From Salipaludibacillus aurantiacus (GTDB lineage Bacteria; Bacillota; Bacilli; Bacillales; Salisediminibacteriaceae), in contig NZ_FOGT01000007.1 of NCBI RefSeq assembly GCF_900111295.1, positions 1-64,000 on the forward strand: DNA of 64,000 nucleotides. The letters run 5' to 3'. Position 1 is the stretch's first letter; every line of letters begins with the position of its first letter. Below the pieces are notes generated by a model. The model worked only from the letters and a program-made list of their open reading frames with translations. It ran no database searches and was not told the DNA's origin. Shown here piece after piece: positions 8,493 through 17,928 of this stretch. The translations under genes and the position numbers were made by a program.

Positions 8493-8888
8493 TGATTTTC
8501 CCTCTATTTGTAAATTGTTTTATTAATGTCATAATTTGTTTATAGTGTAACAATTTACAACAACCTTAGTACCAATGTGTTATTCGAGTGATATCCCAGT
8601 TTTACCAGCCTATCCTTAGTTTAATTCCCTCATACAAATTCTAAAAAATCCCAGTTTTCTAACAAAGTTTCAGTGACTTTTTAATATACTGAAATAAATT
8701 CAATTTTTAACACCATGAGTCTATTCACCTATGAATTAAGATTCATGAAAATGCAAGACTGACATAATTAGAATTTAAAACAGCTTATAAAAAGTCCTGG
8801 AGGCTCCGGATTTTTCTTAGACTTGCTATCTTCAATAAAAAATCAACAGCCTCAAATTCAGCCTGTAACCACCACAGAATACTTTAAC
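8493..8888. other. AT-rich intergenic region, no gene seen
   Basis: Very AT-rich sequence between the Spo0E-like gene and the terminator of the monooxygenase gene. Only short frames occur on either strand. A small hairpin (CCTGGAG/CTCCGG near 8797-8809, followed by TTTTT) might be a weak terminator on the plus strand. Nothing else recognisable. Confidence 0.3.
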
Positions 8889-8920
8889 AAAAATCCGCCT
8901 GAAGGGAACCCCTCAGACGG
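8889..8920 (-). terminator. Terminator of the LLM monooxygenase gene
   Basis: Read leftward, CCGTCTGAGGGG pairs with CCCTTCAGGCGG and runs into ATTTTTG. Confidence 0.88.
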
Positions 8921-8935
8921 AAAATAGTCAGTTAT

Positions 8936-9967
8936 TTATCTATTTTTTCTTCCGGTTGCTTCTGCCACAATTTCAAAAGACTTCAATCTGGCCGCGTGGT
9001 CGAAAATTTGCGAATGGATCATCACTTCGTTAGCCCCTGTCTCATTCAAAAAGCTCTGAAGTTCCTCTTTCACTTGATCGCCTGTCCCTACAATAGCTGA
9101 ACCGAATTGTTTTTTAAGAATAGACCGTTCGTAATCAGTTGCCAGTTCATCCATATTTTTTACAGGAGGCTGAAGCTTGGAAGGCTGGTTACGGATTAAC
9201 CCGAGAAACTGCTGCTCCATTGAAGTAGCCAGAAACTGGGCTTTTTCCTCCGTATCAGCTGCTGCCACATTGGCTGCTACCATGGCATACGGCGCGTCCA
9301 GCACCTCTGAAGGCTTGAAATTGCTGTAATAGAGATCAAGCGCCGGCAGCGTATTTTCCGGAGAAAAATGGCTCGCAAACGCAAACGGCAAACCAAGCTG
9401 CGCAGCAAGACGGGCGCTGAATCCGCTTGAACCGAGCAGCCAGACAGGAATGTCGAGCCCTTCACCCGGTACGGCATGCACAGGGACGACTCCTCCAGCG
9501 AGATCAGGATTGAAATAAGCCCGTAATTCTTCTAGCATCTCCGGAAAATCGTCTCCCCCTGACCCATGCCCCCGCCTTAAAGCATAAGCCGTACGCTGGT
9601 CAGTGCCCGGTGCCCGTCCTAACCCAAGATCGATCCTTCCCGGGTAAAGCGACTCCAATGTGCCGAATTGTTCGGCTATCATTAATGGGGCGTGATTAGG
9701 CAGCATAATGCCTCCCGACCCGACACGGATTGCCGTGGTCGCCTCAGCCACATGCCCAATCAGCACAGATGTCGCCGCACTGGCAATTCCCGGCATATTG
9801 TGGTGTTCTGCCACCCAATAGCGGTGGTAGCCCCATTTATCTGCATGCTTTGCCAAATCCCTCGTATTTTTGAATGCCTCTGTGGCAGTTGCCCCTTCTG
9901 TAATCGGTGCAAGATCAAGCACCGACAATGGAATGTCTTCTATTTGTCTGCTACGATTAGTAGACAT
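8936..9967 (-). CDS. LLM-class flavin-dependent oxidoreductase
   Basis: A 343-residue luciferase-like monooxygenase that would use reduced flavin and oxygen on an unidentified organic substrate. The family N-terminal pattern is clear: [12 protein letters not shown], then [28 protein letters not shown] and [14 protein letters not shown]. These match the MsnO8/YceB-type branch. A ribosome site (AAGGGAG) precedes the ATG. It is a single gene with its own terminator, diverging from the molybdopterin oxidoreductase gene. Confidence 0.88.
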   Translation of the reverse strand: MSTNRSRQIEDIPLSVLDLAPITEGATATEAFKNTRDLAKHADKWGYHRYWVAEHHNMPGIASAATSVLIGHVAEATTAIRVGSGGIMLPNHAPLMIAEQFGTLESLYPGRIDLGLGRAPGTDQRTAYALRRGHGSGGDDFPEMLEELRAYFNPDLAGGVVPVHAVPGEGLDIPVWLLGSSGFSARLAAQLGLPFAFASHFSPENTLPALDLYYSNFKPSEVLDAPYAMVAANVAAADTEEKAQFLATSMEQQFLGLIRNQPSKLQPPVKNMDELATDYERSILKKQFGSAIVGTGDQVKEELQSFLNETGANEVMIHSQIFDHAARLKSFEIVAEATGRKNR

Positions 9968-10097
9968 GGGAAACTCTCCCTTCTTTTCATCTAAAAATTA
10001 ATTGTATATTCCTTACAAAGTAGTCTAACAATATCAGCCGCTGATTCACACTATTATGCTTCGCAAACCGAACTAACCTGTAAAGGAGATGGTTATT

Positions 10098-10688
10098 ATG
10101 AAAAATCAGCTGCCGCCCGGACAATTCGAAACAGAAAAATGGCCGGTTCTGCATCAGGGGGACGTCTACGCGTTTAATAAAGAAACGTGGAAATTCAGGC
10201 TTTTTGGCGAAGTGAAGGAAGAAGTTTCACTCAGCTTTGATGACGTGATGGCGCTTCCTAAAACTGTGTCAACGATTGATATGCACTGTGTCACGACCTG
10301 GTCGAAATTCGCTACGACATTCGAAGGCATCGCTCTCCGGGAGTTCCTCTCATTAACATCTCTTAATGAAGACGTTAAATTTATAAAAATATATGGCTAT
10401 TACAATGGCGACCCTTTCGGCTATTCAGCCAACCTGCCGCTTGACAGGCTCCTCGGAGATGACGCCCTGTTCGTTTACAGGTGGAAAGATAATGACCGGG
10501 ATTGGGAGGATATTTCCCCGAAACACGGGTTTCCGCTCCGCTTCATCCCTCCCGCCTCCTTTTATTTATGGAAAGGGACGAAGTGGGTGTCCGGCATTAA
10601 ATTCATGAAAGAAGACGAGGAAGGGTTCTGGGAAGAACTCGGCTATTCCATGACAGCCGATCCATTTAAAGAAGACCGTTACAGGTAA
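10098..10688 (+). CDS. Sulfite oxidase-like molybdopterin-dependent oxidoreductase
   Basis: A 196-residue protein formed almost entirely of the molybdenum-cofactor-binding sulfite-oxidase fold. The conserved cysteine that binds molybdenum is in DMHCVTTWS. GFPLRFIPP and LWKGTKWVSGI are further family landmarks. It has no signal peptide, so it is probably cytosolic, and no dimerisation or haem domain. I chose ATG at 10098 because AAGGAG ends 9 bases before it; the in-frame ATG at 10089 overlaps that site. The substrate is unknown. A terminator follows. Confidence 0.85.
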   Translation: MKNQLPPGQFETEKWPVLHQGDVYAFNKETWKFRLFGEVKEEVSLSFDDVMALPKTVSTIDMHCVTTWSKFATTFEGIALREFLSLTSLNEDVKFIKIYGYYNGDPFGYSANLPLDRLLGDDALFVYRWKDNDRDWEDISPKHGFPLRFIPPASFYLWKGTKWVSGIKFMKEDEEGFWEELGYSMTADPFKEDRYR

Positions 10689-10764
10689 GCCTGTGAACCC
10701 GTCCTTCACCAGCAGACATAGAGAACATAGGTCCGCAAATTAACAGGCATATTAATTTTTTACG

Positions 10765-10796
10765 GCAAGGAGCCTTATTAAGCTCCTTGCTTTTTG
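10765..10796 (+). terminator. Terminator of the molybdopterin oxidoreductase gene
   Basis: GCAAGGAGC and GCTCCTTGC flank an eight-base loop, followed by TTTTTG. Confidence 0.9.
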
Positions 10797-11168
10797 TTTG
10801 GTCCCACATCCCCTGTCTAACTCGCCCTCCTGAGTCCTTCCCCGAATGTAATTCCTGCGAATTAAAGAAGAATCCCAAAATCACTTTTTCTATCATTGTC
10901 CGAAAATATCCGTAAATCGGAAGCTGCCCTGAAGCATTTCAATTGACTGGATAATTTGTTAAAGATTACCTATAGATCCTTTTTTTATAGGATAAATATT
11001 TTCATAATATTCCCAACTCCCTAAGTTTGGTATATTTTCTGACACAGATTTTATAATTTTCAGATAAAAGAGGGAGACAAATATGTAAAAGTGTGATAGG
11101 TTATTTATTAACGGAATAATTAAAGACATTTTCCGTAAATATGATACTATAATAAAAGGAGGATCATG
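10797..11168. other. Intergenic region upstream of the AbgT operon
   Basis: No gene is supported. A TATAAT box at 11148-11153 lies just before the AbgT gene, but no good -35 box is visible 17 bases upstream, so activator dependence is possible. The CCTATA/TATAGG hairpin near 10970-10992 has no clear role. Confidence 0.35.
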
Positions 11169-12713
11169 ATGAGTCAGTACGAATACAGTAACGAGAAAAA
11201 GGGATTTTTTCTAAAGTTTCTTGATATCGTTGAAAAAGCAGGAAACAAGCTTCCTCATCCCTTTATGATTTTTGTTTATTTAGCAGTAGCAATTATTCTC
11301 TTCTCATCCGTCATCAGTTTATTAGGTGCTTCCGTCGTCCACCCAGGTACACAGGAGGAAGTGGCGATCAGAAGCATGCTCTCAACGGACGGTCTGGAAT
11401 TTATGTTGTCGTCTATGCTGACGAACTTCACGGGATTCGCTCCTCTTGGACTTGTTCTCGTCATGATGTTCGGGATAGGACTTGCACAGAAGGTCGGTCT
11501 TATTGAGACTTTCATGAAAAAAACGATTCTTAACGCGCCGAAACGGCTCGTGACGTTCGTGATTATTGGAACAGGGGTCATTGGTAACTTAGCATCTGAT
11601 GCAGCGTTCGTTATTATTCCGCCCCTCGCCGCTATGGTGTTTTACGCATTAGGACGCCACCCGCTGGCAGGTATGGCAGCAGGTTTTGCCGGGGTAGGTG
11701 CAGGATTTACAGCCAACATCATCATCGCTGGAACAGATGCTCTTTTATCAGGGATCTCAACAGAAGTTGCCCAGAGCATCGATGAAAACGTTATTGTCAC
11801 CCCAGTAGACAACTGGTTTTTCATGGCTGCATCTGTTTTGATGCTTATGGCAGTGGGAACATGGGTTACAGAACGGATAGTCGAACCGCGGCTTGGAAAG
11901 TTTGACAAGAAATACGCAGAGGAAGACGCTGTCGACCAGAAAGTAGAAGAGCCGTCAGCACTCGAGGTCAAAGGCCTGAAATATGCCGGGCTTGCGGGTC
12001 TCGCTTATCTTATTCTCGTTTCATTAACAATTGTGCCGCCAAACGGAATCTTGCGGGGTGAAGAAGGCACCATCGTTCCATCCCTTTTCCTGGAGAATAT
12101 CATTCCAATCATTCTTTTCTTATTCCTTGTCGTCGCCATCACCTACGGGGTTGTGACACAAGTAATCAAAAAATCATCGGACGTCCCTGAATTTATGGGT
12201 AAAGCCATGAAAGATATGTCCGGCTTTATCGTCCTGATTTTTGCCGCGGCCCAGTTTATCGCCTACTTTAACTGGACAAACATCGGTGTGTACATTGCCG
12301 TTAGCGGGGCGGAAATACTCCAGAACCTGAATTTCACAGGCATGGGTGTCATCGTAGGATTCATTCTGCTTACAGCCGTCCTGAACTTGTTTATTTTCAG
12401 CGGATCTGCCCAGTGGGCACTTATGGCGCCGGTCTTTATTCCGATGTTTATGATTCTTGACTACAACCCTGCTTTTGTCCAGCTTGCTTATCGTATCGCC
12501 GATTCATCCACAAATATCATTACCCCGATGAATCCTTATGTGCCGATGGTACTGGCGTTTATGAAAAAATACGATAACCGTGCAGGATTCGGAACGTTGT
12601 TCTCAATTATGCTTCCATACGCCCTCCTGTTCCTGGGATTATGGATTCTTATGTTTATTATCTGGACATTTATCGGTCTCCCTATCGGACCGGGGGTTAC
12701 TCCAGGTTTGTAA
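11169..12713 (+). CDS. AbgT-family transporter
   Basis: An integral membrane protein of 514 residues with about 12-13 helices. E. coli AbgT imports p-aminobenzoyl-glutamate, a folate breakdown product; other members have been linked to antimetabolite efflux. Typical segments are visible: NKLPHPFMIFVYLA near the start, GVIGNLASDAAFVIIPPLAA, and the C-terminal ADSSTNIITPMNPYVPM. Two adjoining ATGs exist; the second (11169) has the better spacing (6 bases) from AAGGAGG. It heads an operon with three M20 amidohydrolases, supporting uptake of an N-acylated amino acid such as aminobenzoyl-glutamate. Confidence 0.92.
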   Translation: MSQYEYSNEKKGFFLKFLDIVEKAGNKLPHPFMIFVYLAVAIILFSSVISLLGASVVHPGTQEEVAIRSMLSTDGLEFMLSSMLTNFTGFAPLGLVLVMMFGIGLAQKVGLIETFMKKTILNAPKRLVTFVIIGTGVIGNLASDAAFVIIPPLAAMVFYALGRHPLAGMAAGFAGVGAGFTANIIIAGTDALLSGISTEVAQSIDENVIVTPVDNWFFMAASVLMLMAVGTWVTERIVEPRLGKFDKKYAEEDAVDQKVEEPSALEVKGLKYAGLAGLAYLILVSLTIVPPNGILRGEEGTIVPSLFLENIIPIILFLFLVVAITYGVVTQVIKKSSDVPEFMGKAMKDMSGFIVLIFAAAQFIAYFNWTNIGVYIAVSGAEILQNLNFTGMGVIVGFILLTAVLNLFIFSGSAQWALMAPVFIPMFMILDYNPAFVQLAYRIADSSTNIITPMNPYVPMVLAFMKKYDNRAGFGTLFSIMLPYALLFLGLWILMFIIWTFIGLPIGPGVTPGL

Positions 12714-12721
12714 AAGTATTT

Positions 12722-12767
12722 AAGGAAAGAGGCTGGGGCGGATGCCGTCCCTCTGCCCTCTTTCCTT
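12722..12767 (+). terminator. Hairpin between the AbgT gene and the first M20 gene
   Basis: AAGGAAAGAGG and CCTCTTTCCTT form a long stem with a GC-rich loop. There is no long T tract, so it may be a leaky terminator or an mRNA processing and stability element that separates transporter expression from enzyme expression. Confidence 0.5.
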
Positions 12768-12795
12768 CAAGTAGTTATAAGAAGGTGTGAGGTAA

Positions 12796-14001
12796 ATGAA
12801 AGAGATAACTATTAGAGAAGAAGCCAAAAAAATAGAAGAAGAAATTATCCGGATTCGCCGGACGCTTCACCGGAATCCTGAACTGAGCAATGAAGAATTC
12901 GAGACATCAAAGCTGATTCAGGATATTTTGGATATAGAAGATATTCCTTACTCCACAGGCTACGCAGGCACCGGAGTTCTCGGTGTGATCCGCGGTGAAC
13001 TACCCGGAAAAACCATTGCGCTCAGAGCTGATATGGATGCCCTGCCGATAAACGAAAAAAATACACACGATTTCGTATCCAACTTTGAAAACAAAATGCA
13101 TGCGTGCGGACATGATGCCCATGTAGCCATGCTCCTTGGTACAGGTATGCTTTTAAATAAATATAAACACGCCCTCGAAGGTACCGTCCTTCTCGTATTT
13201 CAGCCGGCGGAAGAAAATGCGCCCACTGGAGGGGCCGTCCAGATGATGATAGACGGTGTCTTTCATGAGTTTGAACCTGAAGCTATTTTTGCCCAGCATG
13301 TCTGGCCTGATTTACCTGTCGGCCAGATTGGTGTGCGGGCCGGAGCGATGATGGGGAATTCCGACAGGTTCAAAATAGTTATTAAAGGGTCATCCGGGCA
13401 CGCGAGTATGCCACATCAAACGGTCGATGCTATCGTCGTTGCCAATCAGGTTATTTCGTCGTTGCAGACGATTGTAAGCCGGAACACCGATCCTCTGGAA
13501 TCTGCCGTTATCACTATCGGAAAAATTGAAGGCGGTTCCCGGTACAACGTCATAGCTGAAGAAGTGACACTGGAAGGAACGGTCCGGACATACAAAGATG
13601 GTGTGAAAACAATGATTAAAAAGAAAATGGTTTCGATAGCTGAAGGTGTGAGCTCTTCTATGGGAGCCAGCGCAAAAGTGACATATATGGACGGCTACCC
13701 TGCCACAGTAAACACCGGCGAATGGGCTTCTCTCGTAAAAGAGACCGTATTGTCCACTCTCGGAAGCGAAGCGGCACCAGAGATTCAGCCAAGCATGGGC
13801 GGCGAAGATTTCGGGCAGTTTCTGCAGCATTACCCAGGTGTTTACTACTGGCTCGGCACCGCCATCCCGTCCCGGGAAGTCCAGCGCCCTCTTCACGATC
13901 CGGAATTCGATATTGACGAAAGAGCGTTAACTATCGGCGTTGAATGCATGACGGAAGTAGCTTTCTCAGCACTTGCATCTCTGAAAAATAAGGAGGAGTA
14001 A
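12796..14001 (+). CDS. M20-family metallo-amidohydrolase
   Basis: A cytosolic zinc amidohydrolase of 401 residues, of the N-acyl-L-amino acid amidohydrolase / hippurate hydrolase type. Metal-site motifs are present: RADMDALP, HACGHDAHVAM, QPAEEN, and a late His in LHDPEF. The inserted dimerisation domain contains GSSGHASMPHQTVDA. It lies between the AbgT transporter and the AbgA-like gene, whose start is 1 base after this stop. It may act as the AbgB-like partner or as a separate deacylase; its closest family role is hydrolysis of an N-acylated amino acid. Confidence 0.88.
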   Translation: MKEITIREEAKKIEEEIIRIRRTLHRNPELSNEEFETSKLIQDILDIEDIPYSTGYAGTGVLGVIRGELPGKTIALRADMDALPINEKNTHDFVSNFENKMHACGHDAHVAMLLGTGMLLNKYKHALEGTVLLVFQPAEENAPTGGAVQMMIDGVFHEFEPEAIFAQHVWPDLPVGQIGVRAGAMMGNSDRFKIVIKGSSGHASMPHQTVDAIVVANQVISSLQTIVSRNTDPLESAVITIGKIEGGSRYNVIAEEVTLEGTVRTYKDGVKTMIKKKMVSIAEGVSSSMGASAKVTYMDGYPATVNTGEWASLVKETVLSTLGSEAAPEIQPSMGGEDFGQFLQHYPGVYYWLGTAIPSREVQRPLHDPEFDIDERALTIGVECMTEVAFSALASLKNKEE

Positions 14002-14002
14002 A

Positions 14003-15328
14003 ATGGCCGGCCCAATTGATCTTCCCCCTGAGGAAAGAGAAATAACAGAACGGCAGGTAAGCAGATGGCGAAGGAAATTCCACCAGCTGGCGGAGCCTGG
14101 CTGGTGTGAATACCAGACAACTTGCGCGATTGTAAAAGAACTGGCTGATTTGTCGTTTGACATCTTTACCGGAGAAGACGTGACGTGGGAGGAGGCAAGA
14201 ATGGGCCTCCCCCCGGAGATCATCGACGACTATTTTTTTAAAAAAGCCGAAGAGAATCAAGTTCCTGAAGAGTTGCTTGAAAAATTGAAAGGTGGTCGGA
14301 CAGGTGTTATTGCTGTGATGGACACAAAGAAACCTGGCCCGCATACCGCCTTGCGGTTTGATATTGATGCTCTCCCGATTACTGAAAGCGCAGAGGATGA
14401 CCACTTGCCGGCAAGGGAGCAGTTCCGGTCCCGCCAGGAAGGGTCGATGCATGCGTGCGCCCATGACGGCCATACAGCCATCGGTATCGCTTTAGCTCAC
14501 TTGCTGCATGCCCTCCGTGACCGCTTGTCCGGTAAATTCACGTTAATTTTTCAGCCGGCTGAGGAAGGGAGCCGCGGGGCAAAGTCTATCGTTGATAAAG
14601 GGTGGCTTAATGGTGTTGATTATTTTCTAAGCGGACACATCGGCATCCAGCCGATGGAGGTTGGGTCAGTTGCGGCTACAGTCTCCGGACTTTTGGCCAC
14701 TACTAAAATTGACTGCCGGTTCGAAGGGAAATCCGCTCATGCGGGCCTTAACCCTCATGAAGGAAAAAACGCTCTTCTGGCAGGCGCTGCTGCTGCTCTC
14801 CATTTAGAGGCGATCCCACCCCACCCGGAAGGAACGACCAGGCTAAATGTCGGAACCTTTCACGCGGGCCGGGGCAGAAACATCGTAGCTGATGAAGCCG
14901 TCCTTGAAATTGAGACGAGGGGAAGTACGAACAAACTGAACGAGTATGTCGTCGATCAAGCGGTTAACATTTTAAAATCATCGGCAGCAATGTACGGAGT
15001 GAAAGAACACATCACCATCACTGGAGAAGGCGTATCTGCGGTGTGTGATACCGAATGGATCGAAATTGCCAAACGAGCGGCCGGGAGATCTAGCCGGGAA
15101 ATAAAAATTATAGATTCTCTTCCATTTGGAGCGTCTGAGGATGCGGCCCATATGATGAACCGCGTCCAGGAACAAGGCGGAAAAGCGACGTACATGCTTT
15201 ATGGAACCCCCCTCCCCTACAGCCATCACCATACGAAATTTGATTTTGATGAAAAGACGCTGCCTTCAGCTGTCGACACACTTATCCATATGATTCTGGA
15301 CATAAACGCACAGGAGGACCTGATATGA
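14003..15328 (+). CDS. AbgA-like aminobenzoyl-glutamate hydrolase subunit (M20)
   Basis: A 441-residue M20 amidohydrolase that resembles E. coli AbgA over its whole length: WRRKFHQLAEPGW near the N-terminus, EEARMGLPPE, GGRTGVIAVMDTKKPGP, QPAEEGSRGAKS, and LPYSHHHTKFDFDE at the end. AbgA with AbgB cleaves p-aminobenzoyl-glutamate into p-aminobenzoate and glutamate. One change is notable: the metal motif reads HACAHDGHTA where AbgA and most relatives have HACGHD. The next gene overlaps this one by 4 bases, indicating coupled translation. Confidence 0.85.
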   Translation: MAGPIDLPPEEREITERQVSRWRRKFHQLAEPGWCEYQTTCAIVKELADLSFDIFTGEDVTWEEARMGLPPEIIDDYFFKKAEENQVPEELLEKLKGGRTGVIAVMDTKKPGPHTALRFDIDALPITESAEDDHLPAREQFRSRQEGSMHACAHDGHTAIGIALAHLLHALRDRLSGKFTLIFQPAEEGSRGAKSIVDKGWLNGVDYFLSGHIGIQPMEVGSVAATVSGLLATTKIDCRFEGKSAHAGLNPHEGKNALLAGAAAALHLEAIPPHPEGTTRLNVGTFHAGRGRNIVADEAVLEIETRGSTNKLNEYVVDQAVNILKSSAAMYGVKEHITITGEGVSAVCDTEWIEIAKRAAGRSSREIKIIDSLPFGASEDAAHMMNRVQEQGGKATYMLYGTPLPYSHHHTKFDFDEKTLPSAVDTLIHMILDINAQEDLI

Positions 15329-16572
15329 AGACTTGGCTTGAACACAATTTATTAAAATTGAATTTTACTGATACAATGGACCAGCCGGACGGTTTCACAA
15401 GGCTTTCATTCAGCCCGGAAGAATGGGAAGCGAGAGACGAATTTATTCAAATTGCTAAAGAGATGGACCTCACTATCCGTGAAGATGAAGCGGGCAACGT
15501 CATTGCCAGGTGGATACCCGGCAGTGCAACGGAAGAAAAGCCGGCTATTGCTCTCGGCTCGCACGTTGATACCGTGACTAATGGCGGCGGTTATGATGGT
15601 GTAGCCGGTGTGCTTTGCGGATTAGGAACGGTCTATCAGCTTAAAAAAGAAGGTTTTACTCCAGACCGTCCTATTGAAGTTATCTGTTTTGCTTCAGAAG
15701 AATCAGCCAGGTTCGGTGTTTCAACGATTGGCAGTAAAGCGATGAGCGGCATGCTTGATACAGAAGCTCTCGCAGAAGTGCCCGACAAAGACGGCGTGAC
15801 GATTAAACAGGCTATGGAAGAACGGGGCCTGAATTATGAAGAAAGCCCCAAAGCTGAAAGGGATGCAGGTGACCTTTCCTCGTTTGTTGAACTCCACATC
15901 GAACAAGGCACCCGTATAGAAAAAGCAGGGGGCGAGGTTGGTGCTGTGACAGCGATTGCCTGTCCGATCCGCCTCAACATCGACATTTTCGGCAAAGCCG
16001 GACACACCGGCACTACGCCTATGGCAGACCGGCAAGACGCACTTGTGAGCGCAGCCGAGCTGATCAGTTTTATTTACAACCGGGCACTTGCATTTAATGA
16101 AGAAAATGACACTCCTCTTGTGGCAACAGCCAGTACAATAAGCAATGAACCGAACGTTATGAATGTTATTCCCGGCAAAGTAACTGTAGGCGTAGACATA
16201 CGCAGTGTGTCGGACGGACTGAAAGAGAAGATGGCAGAAGAAATCCGGAAGAAAACAGCTGAAATTGAGGACACGTTCCGTGCTACAATAAACATACAGA
16301 CACTCGTGAACAATCCTTCAATCTTTTTAGACGCATCCGTCCATAAAGATTTGACCCTCGCAGCGGAACAAGCAGGCTTGAATAATTTCACCCTGGAAAG
16401 CGGAGCCGGCCACGATGTGATGAATATGGCCCGCAAATGGCCCTCAGGACTCGTATTTATTCCTTGTAAAGACGGGCTGAGCCACCACCCTGAAGAACAT
16501 GCCTCCCTCGATGACCTCGAAAAAGGAGTGAAACTGCTTGCTGCGTATATAAAAAATAAAGCAGGTGACTGA
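15325..16572 (+). CDS. M20-family hydantoinase/carbamoylase-type amidohydrolase
   Basis: A 415-residue zinc hydrolase of the N-carbamoyl-L-amino acid hydrolase / allantoate amidohydrolase branch. Motifs in order: LGSHVDTVTNGGGYDG (metal ligands His and Asp), ASEESARFG (metal Glu), ELHIEQG, the dimerisation-domain GHTGTTPM, and GAGHD. Enzymes of this branch release ammonia and carbon dioxide, or an acyl group, from ureido or N-acyl amino acids. It overlaps the AbgA-like gene by 4 bases. The precise substrate cannot be deduced. Confidence 0.87.
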   Translation: MKTWLEHNLLKLNFTDTMDQPDGFTRLSFSPEEWEARDEFIQIAKEMDLTIREDEAGNVIARWIPGSATEEKPAIALGSHVDTVTNGGGYDGVAGVLCGLGTVYQLKKEGFTPDRPIEVICFASEESARFGVSTIGSKAMSGMLDTEALAEVPDKDGVTIKQAMEERGLNYEESPKAERDAGDLSSFVELHIEQGTRIEKAGGEVGAVTAIACPIRLNIDIFGKAGHTGTTPMADRQDALVSAAELISFIYNRALAFNEENDTPLVATASTISNEPNVMNVIPGKVTVGVDIRSVSDGLKEKMAEEIRKKTAEIEDTFRATINIQTLVNNPSIFLDASVHKDLTLAAEQAGLNNFTLESGAGHDVMNMARKWPSGLVFIPCKDGLSHHPEEHASLDDLEKGVKLLAAYIKNKAGD

Positions 16573-16573
16573 A

Positions 16574-17872
16574 GTGAAAATACGTTTAGGAATCATCGGC
16601 CCTGAAGATTCAATTAATACCATCGCGCCTATTGCCAGAAAGTACGAGGAGTTTGAAATCCACCAATTTTCCTATGAAAAAACCGAAGAAACGGAAACTA
16701 TTATTTCGGAAAACTCAAGCCAAATTGACCAGTGGCTGTTTTCAGGGCAAGCTCCTTATGCGTTTGCCATGGAAAAAAAGCTAGTCACTGAAGATACCGC
16801 CCTCTTCCCTCCTCTGCACGGTTCCAGTTTATTAGGAAAATTACTGGAAGCACAGTACCATAAACCGGAGAAAATGACAGCGGTCAGTCTTGATACGATT
16901 CATACAGGGGAAATTGACTGGGTTAAATCAACCTACAATCTCGACTCGTTGAACGTCCATACGTTTCCTTACACCGGCTACAAACCGGCTGAAGATATCA
17001 TTGAATTCCACAGGAAGAAATATCATTCAGGTGAAGCAGAGATTGCTTTCACATGTATCCGTTCCGTCTATCAGCAGCTTAAGTCAGAAGGTATTCCTGT
17101 TTATAGGATTACGGTGACGGATGTAACGACCCAAGTCACTCTTGAACTTCTGAAAGAACGGGGAAACGCCGACTGGTACAGAAAAAGTCAGATCGCCATC
17201 GTCGGGCTGGAAGTTTTCGAGGCAAATAACGAATCCGAAGGCCAGCTGTATTCCTACAAACGAAAACACCAGGAACTTGAATTGAAACGCCTTCTTCTTG
17301 ACTACACCGAAGAATTAAAAGGGTCACTCGTTCAAATGGGAGACGGTTTGTTCTTTATTTATACAACACGGGGCGAAATTGAAACCCACCCATGGCCGTT
17401 TTATTTATTGGAGTCGGCAAGACTGCAGGCGAAACTCACCATCCGCCTCGGGGTCGGCTACGGATTAACTTCCCTTGAGGCAGAACAGCACGTCCGCCTC
17501 GCTTTCCGGGACGCACGTAAACACGAAAAACCGGTCATTATTAAAGTGGATGAGAACAAACAAATTACTGAAGTATTCCATACCGACAAGTCATTTACGT
17601 ACAACCAGCGCCGGCTGAACGAACAATGGAAAACCAAATTGGGCACCCGGAATTTAAGTCCCGCCGTTGTGTCAAAGCTCGCCTCGTTTCTTAAACACTA
17701 CAAAAAGAACCGGGTCACCTCCCAGGAAGTTTCACAGTGGCTCGCCAACTCAGAAAGGAACGCCCGGCGCATCCTTCATGAACTTGAAGAAGCCGGCCTC
17801 GCCACGATCGTCGGCGAAGAACAGTCAGGCGGCCGGGGCCGCCCGCGGAAAATATATGAATTGAATATTTAA
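16574..17872 (+). CDS. Putative regulator: sensor-like domain, GGDEF-like palm domain, winged helix
   Basis: A 432-residue protein that ends the AbgT operon. The N-terminal half (about 1-215) begins KIRLGIIGPEDS and resembles an alpha/beta ligand-binding fold. A central part (about 225-345, with RLGVGYGLTSLEAEQHVRLA) looks like a degenerate nucleotide-cyclase or GTP-cyclohydrolase-III-type palm domain. The C-terminus (about 365-432) is a winged helix with VTSQEVSQWLANSERNARRI and a basic GGRGRPRK tail. I chose GTG at 16574, one base after the previous stop, with AGGTGA upstream. It probably senses a substrate or nucleotide and controls the operon. Domain names are visual inferences. Confidence 0.55.
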   Translation: MKIRLGIIGPEDSINTIAPIARKYEEFEIHQFSYEKTEETETIISENSSQIDQWLFSGQAPYAFAMEKKLVTEDTALFPPLHGSSLLGKLLEAQYHKPEKMTAVSLDTIHTGEIDWVKSTYNLDSLNVHTFPYTGYKPAEDIIEFHRKKYHSGEAEIAFTCIRSVYQQLKSEGIPVYRITVTDVTTQVTLELLKERGNADWYRKSQIAIVGLEVFEANNESEGQLYSYKRKHQELELKRLLLDYTEELKGSLVQMGDGLFFIYTTRGEIETHPWPFYLLESARLQAKLTIRLGVGYGLTSLEAEQHVRLAFRDARKHEKPVIIKVDENKQITEVFHTDKSFTYNQRRLNEQWKTKLGTRNLSPAVVSKLASFLKHYKKNRVTSQEVSQWLANSERNARRILHELEEAGLATIVGEEQSGGRGRPRKIYELNI

Positions 17873-17887
17873 GTATACGCAGAGTTA

Positions 17888-17928
17888 GGGTGCGGCAGCC
17901 GGTTGAAGGGTTGCCGCACCCATTTTTG
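17888..17928 (+). terminator. Terminator of the AbgT operon
   Basis: GGTGCGGCA pairs with TGCCGCACC around a 14-base loop, followed by CATTTTTG. Confidence 0.88.

Noticed and set aside
10666-10896. 76-codon minus-strand frame over the molybdopterin gene terminator
   Set aside because: It runs through a clear terminator hairpin, lacks a ribosome site and overlaps the real gene end.
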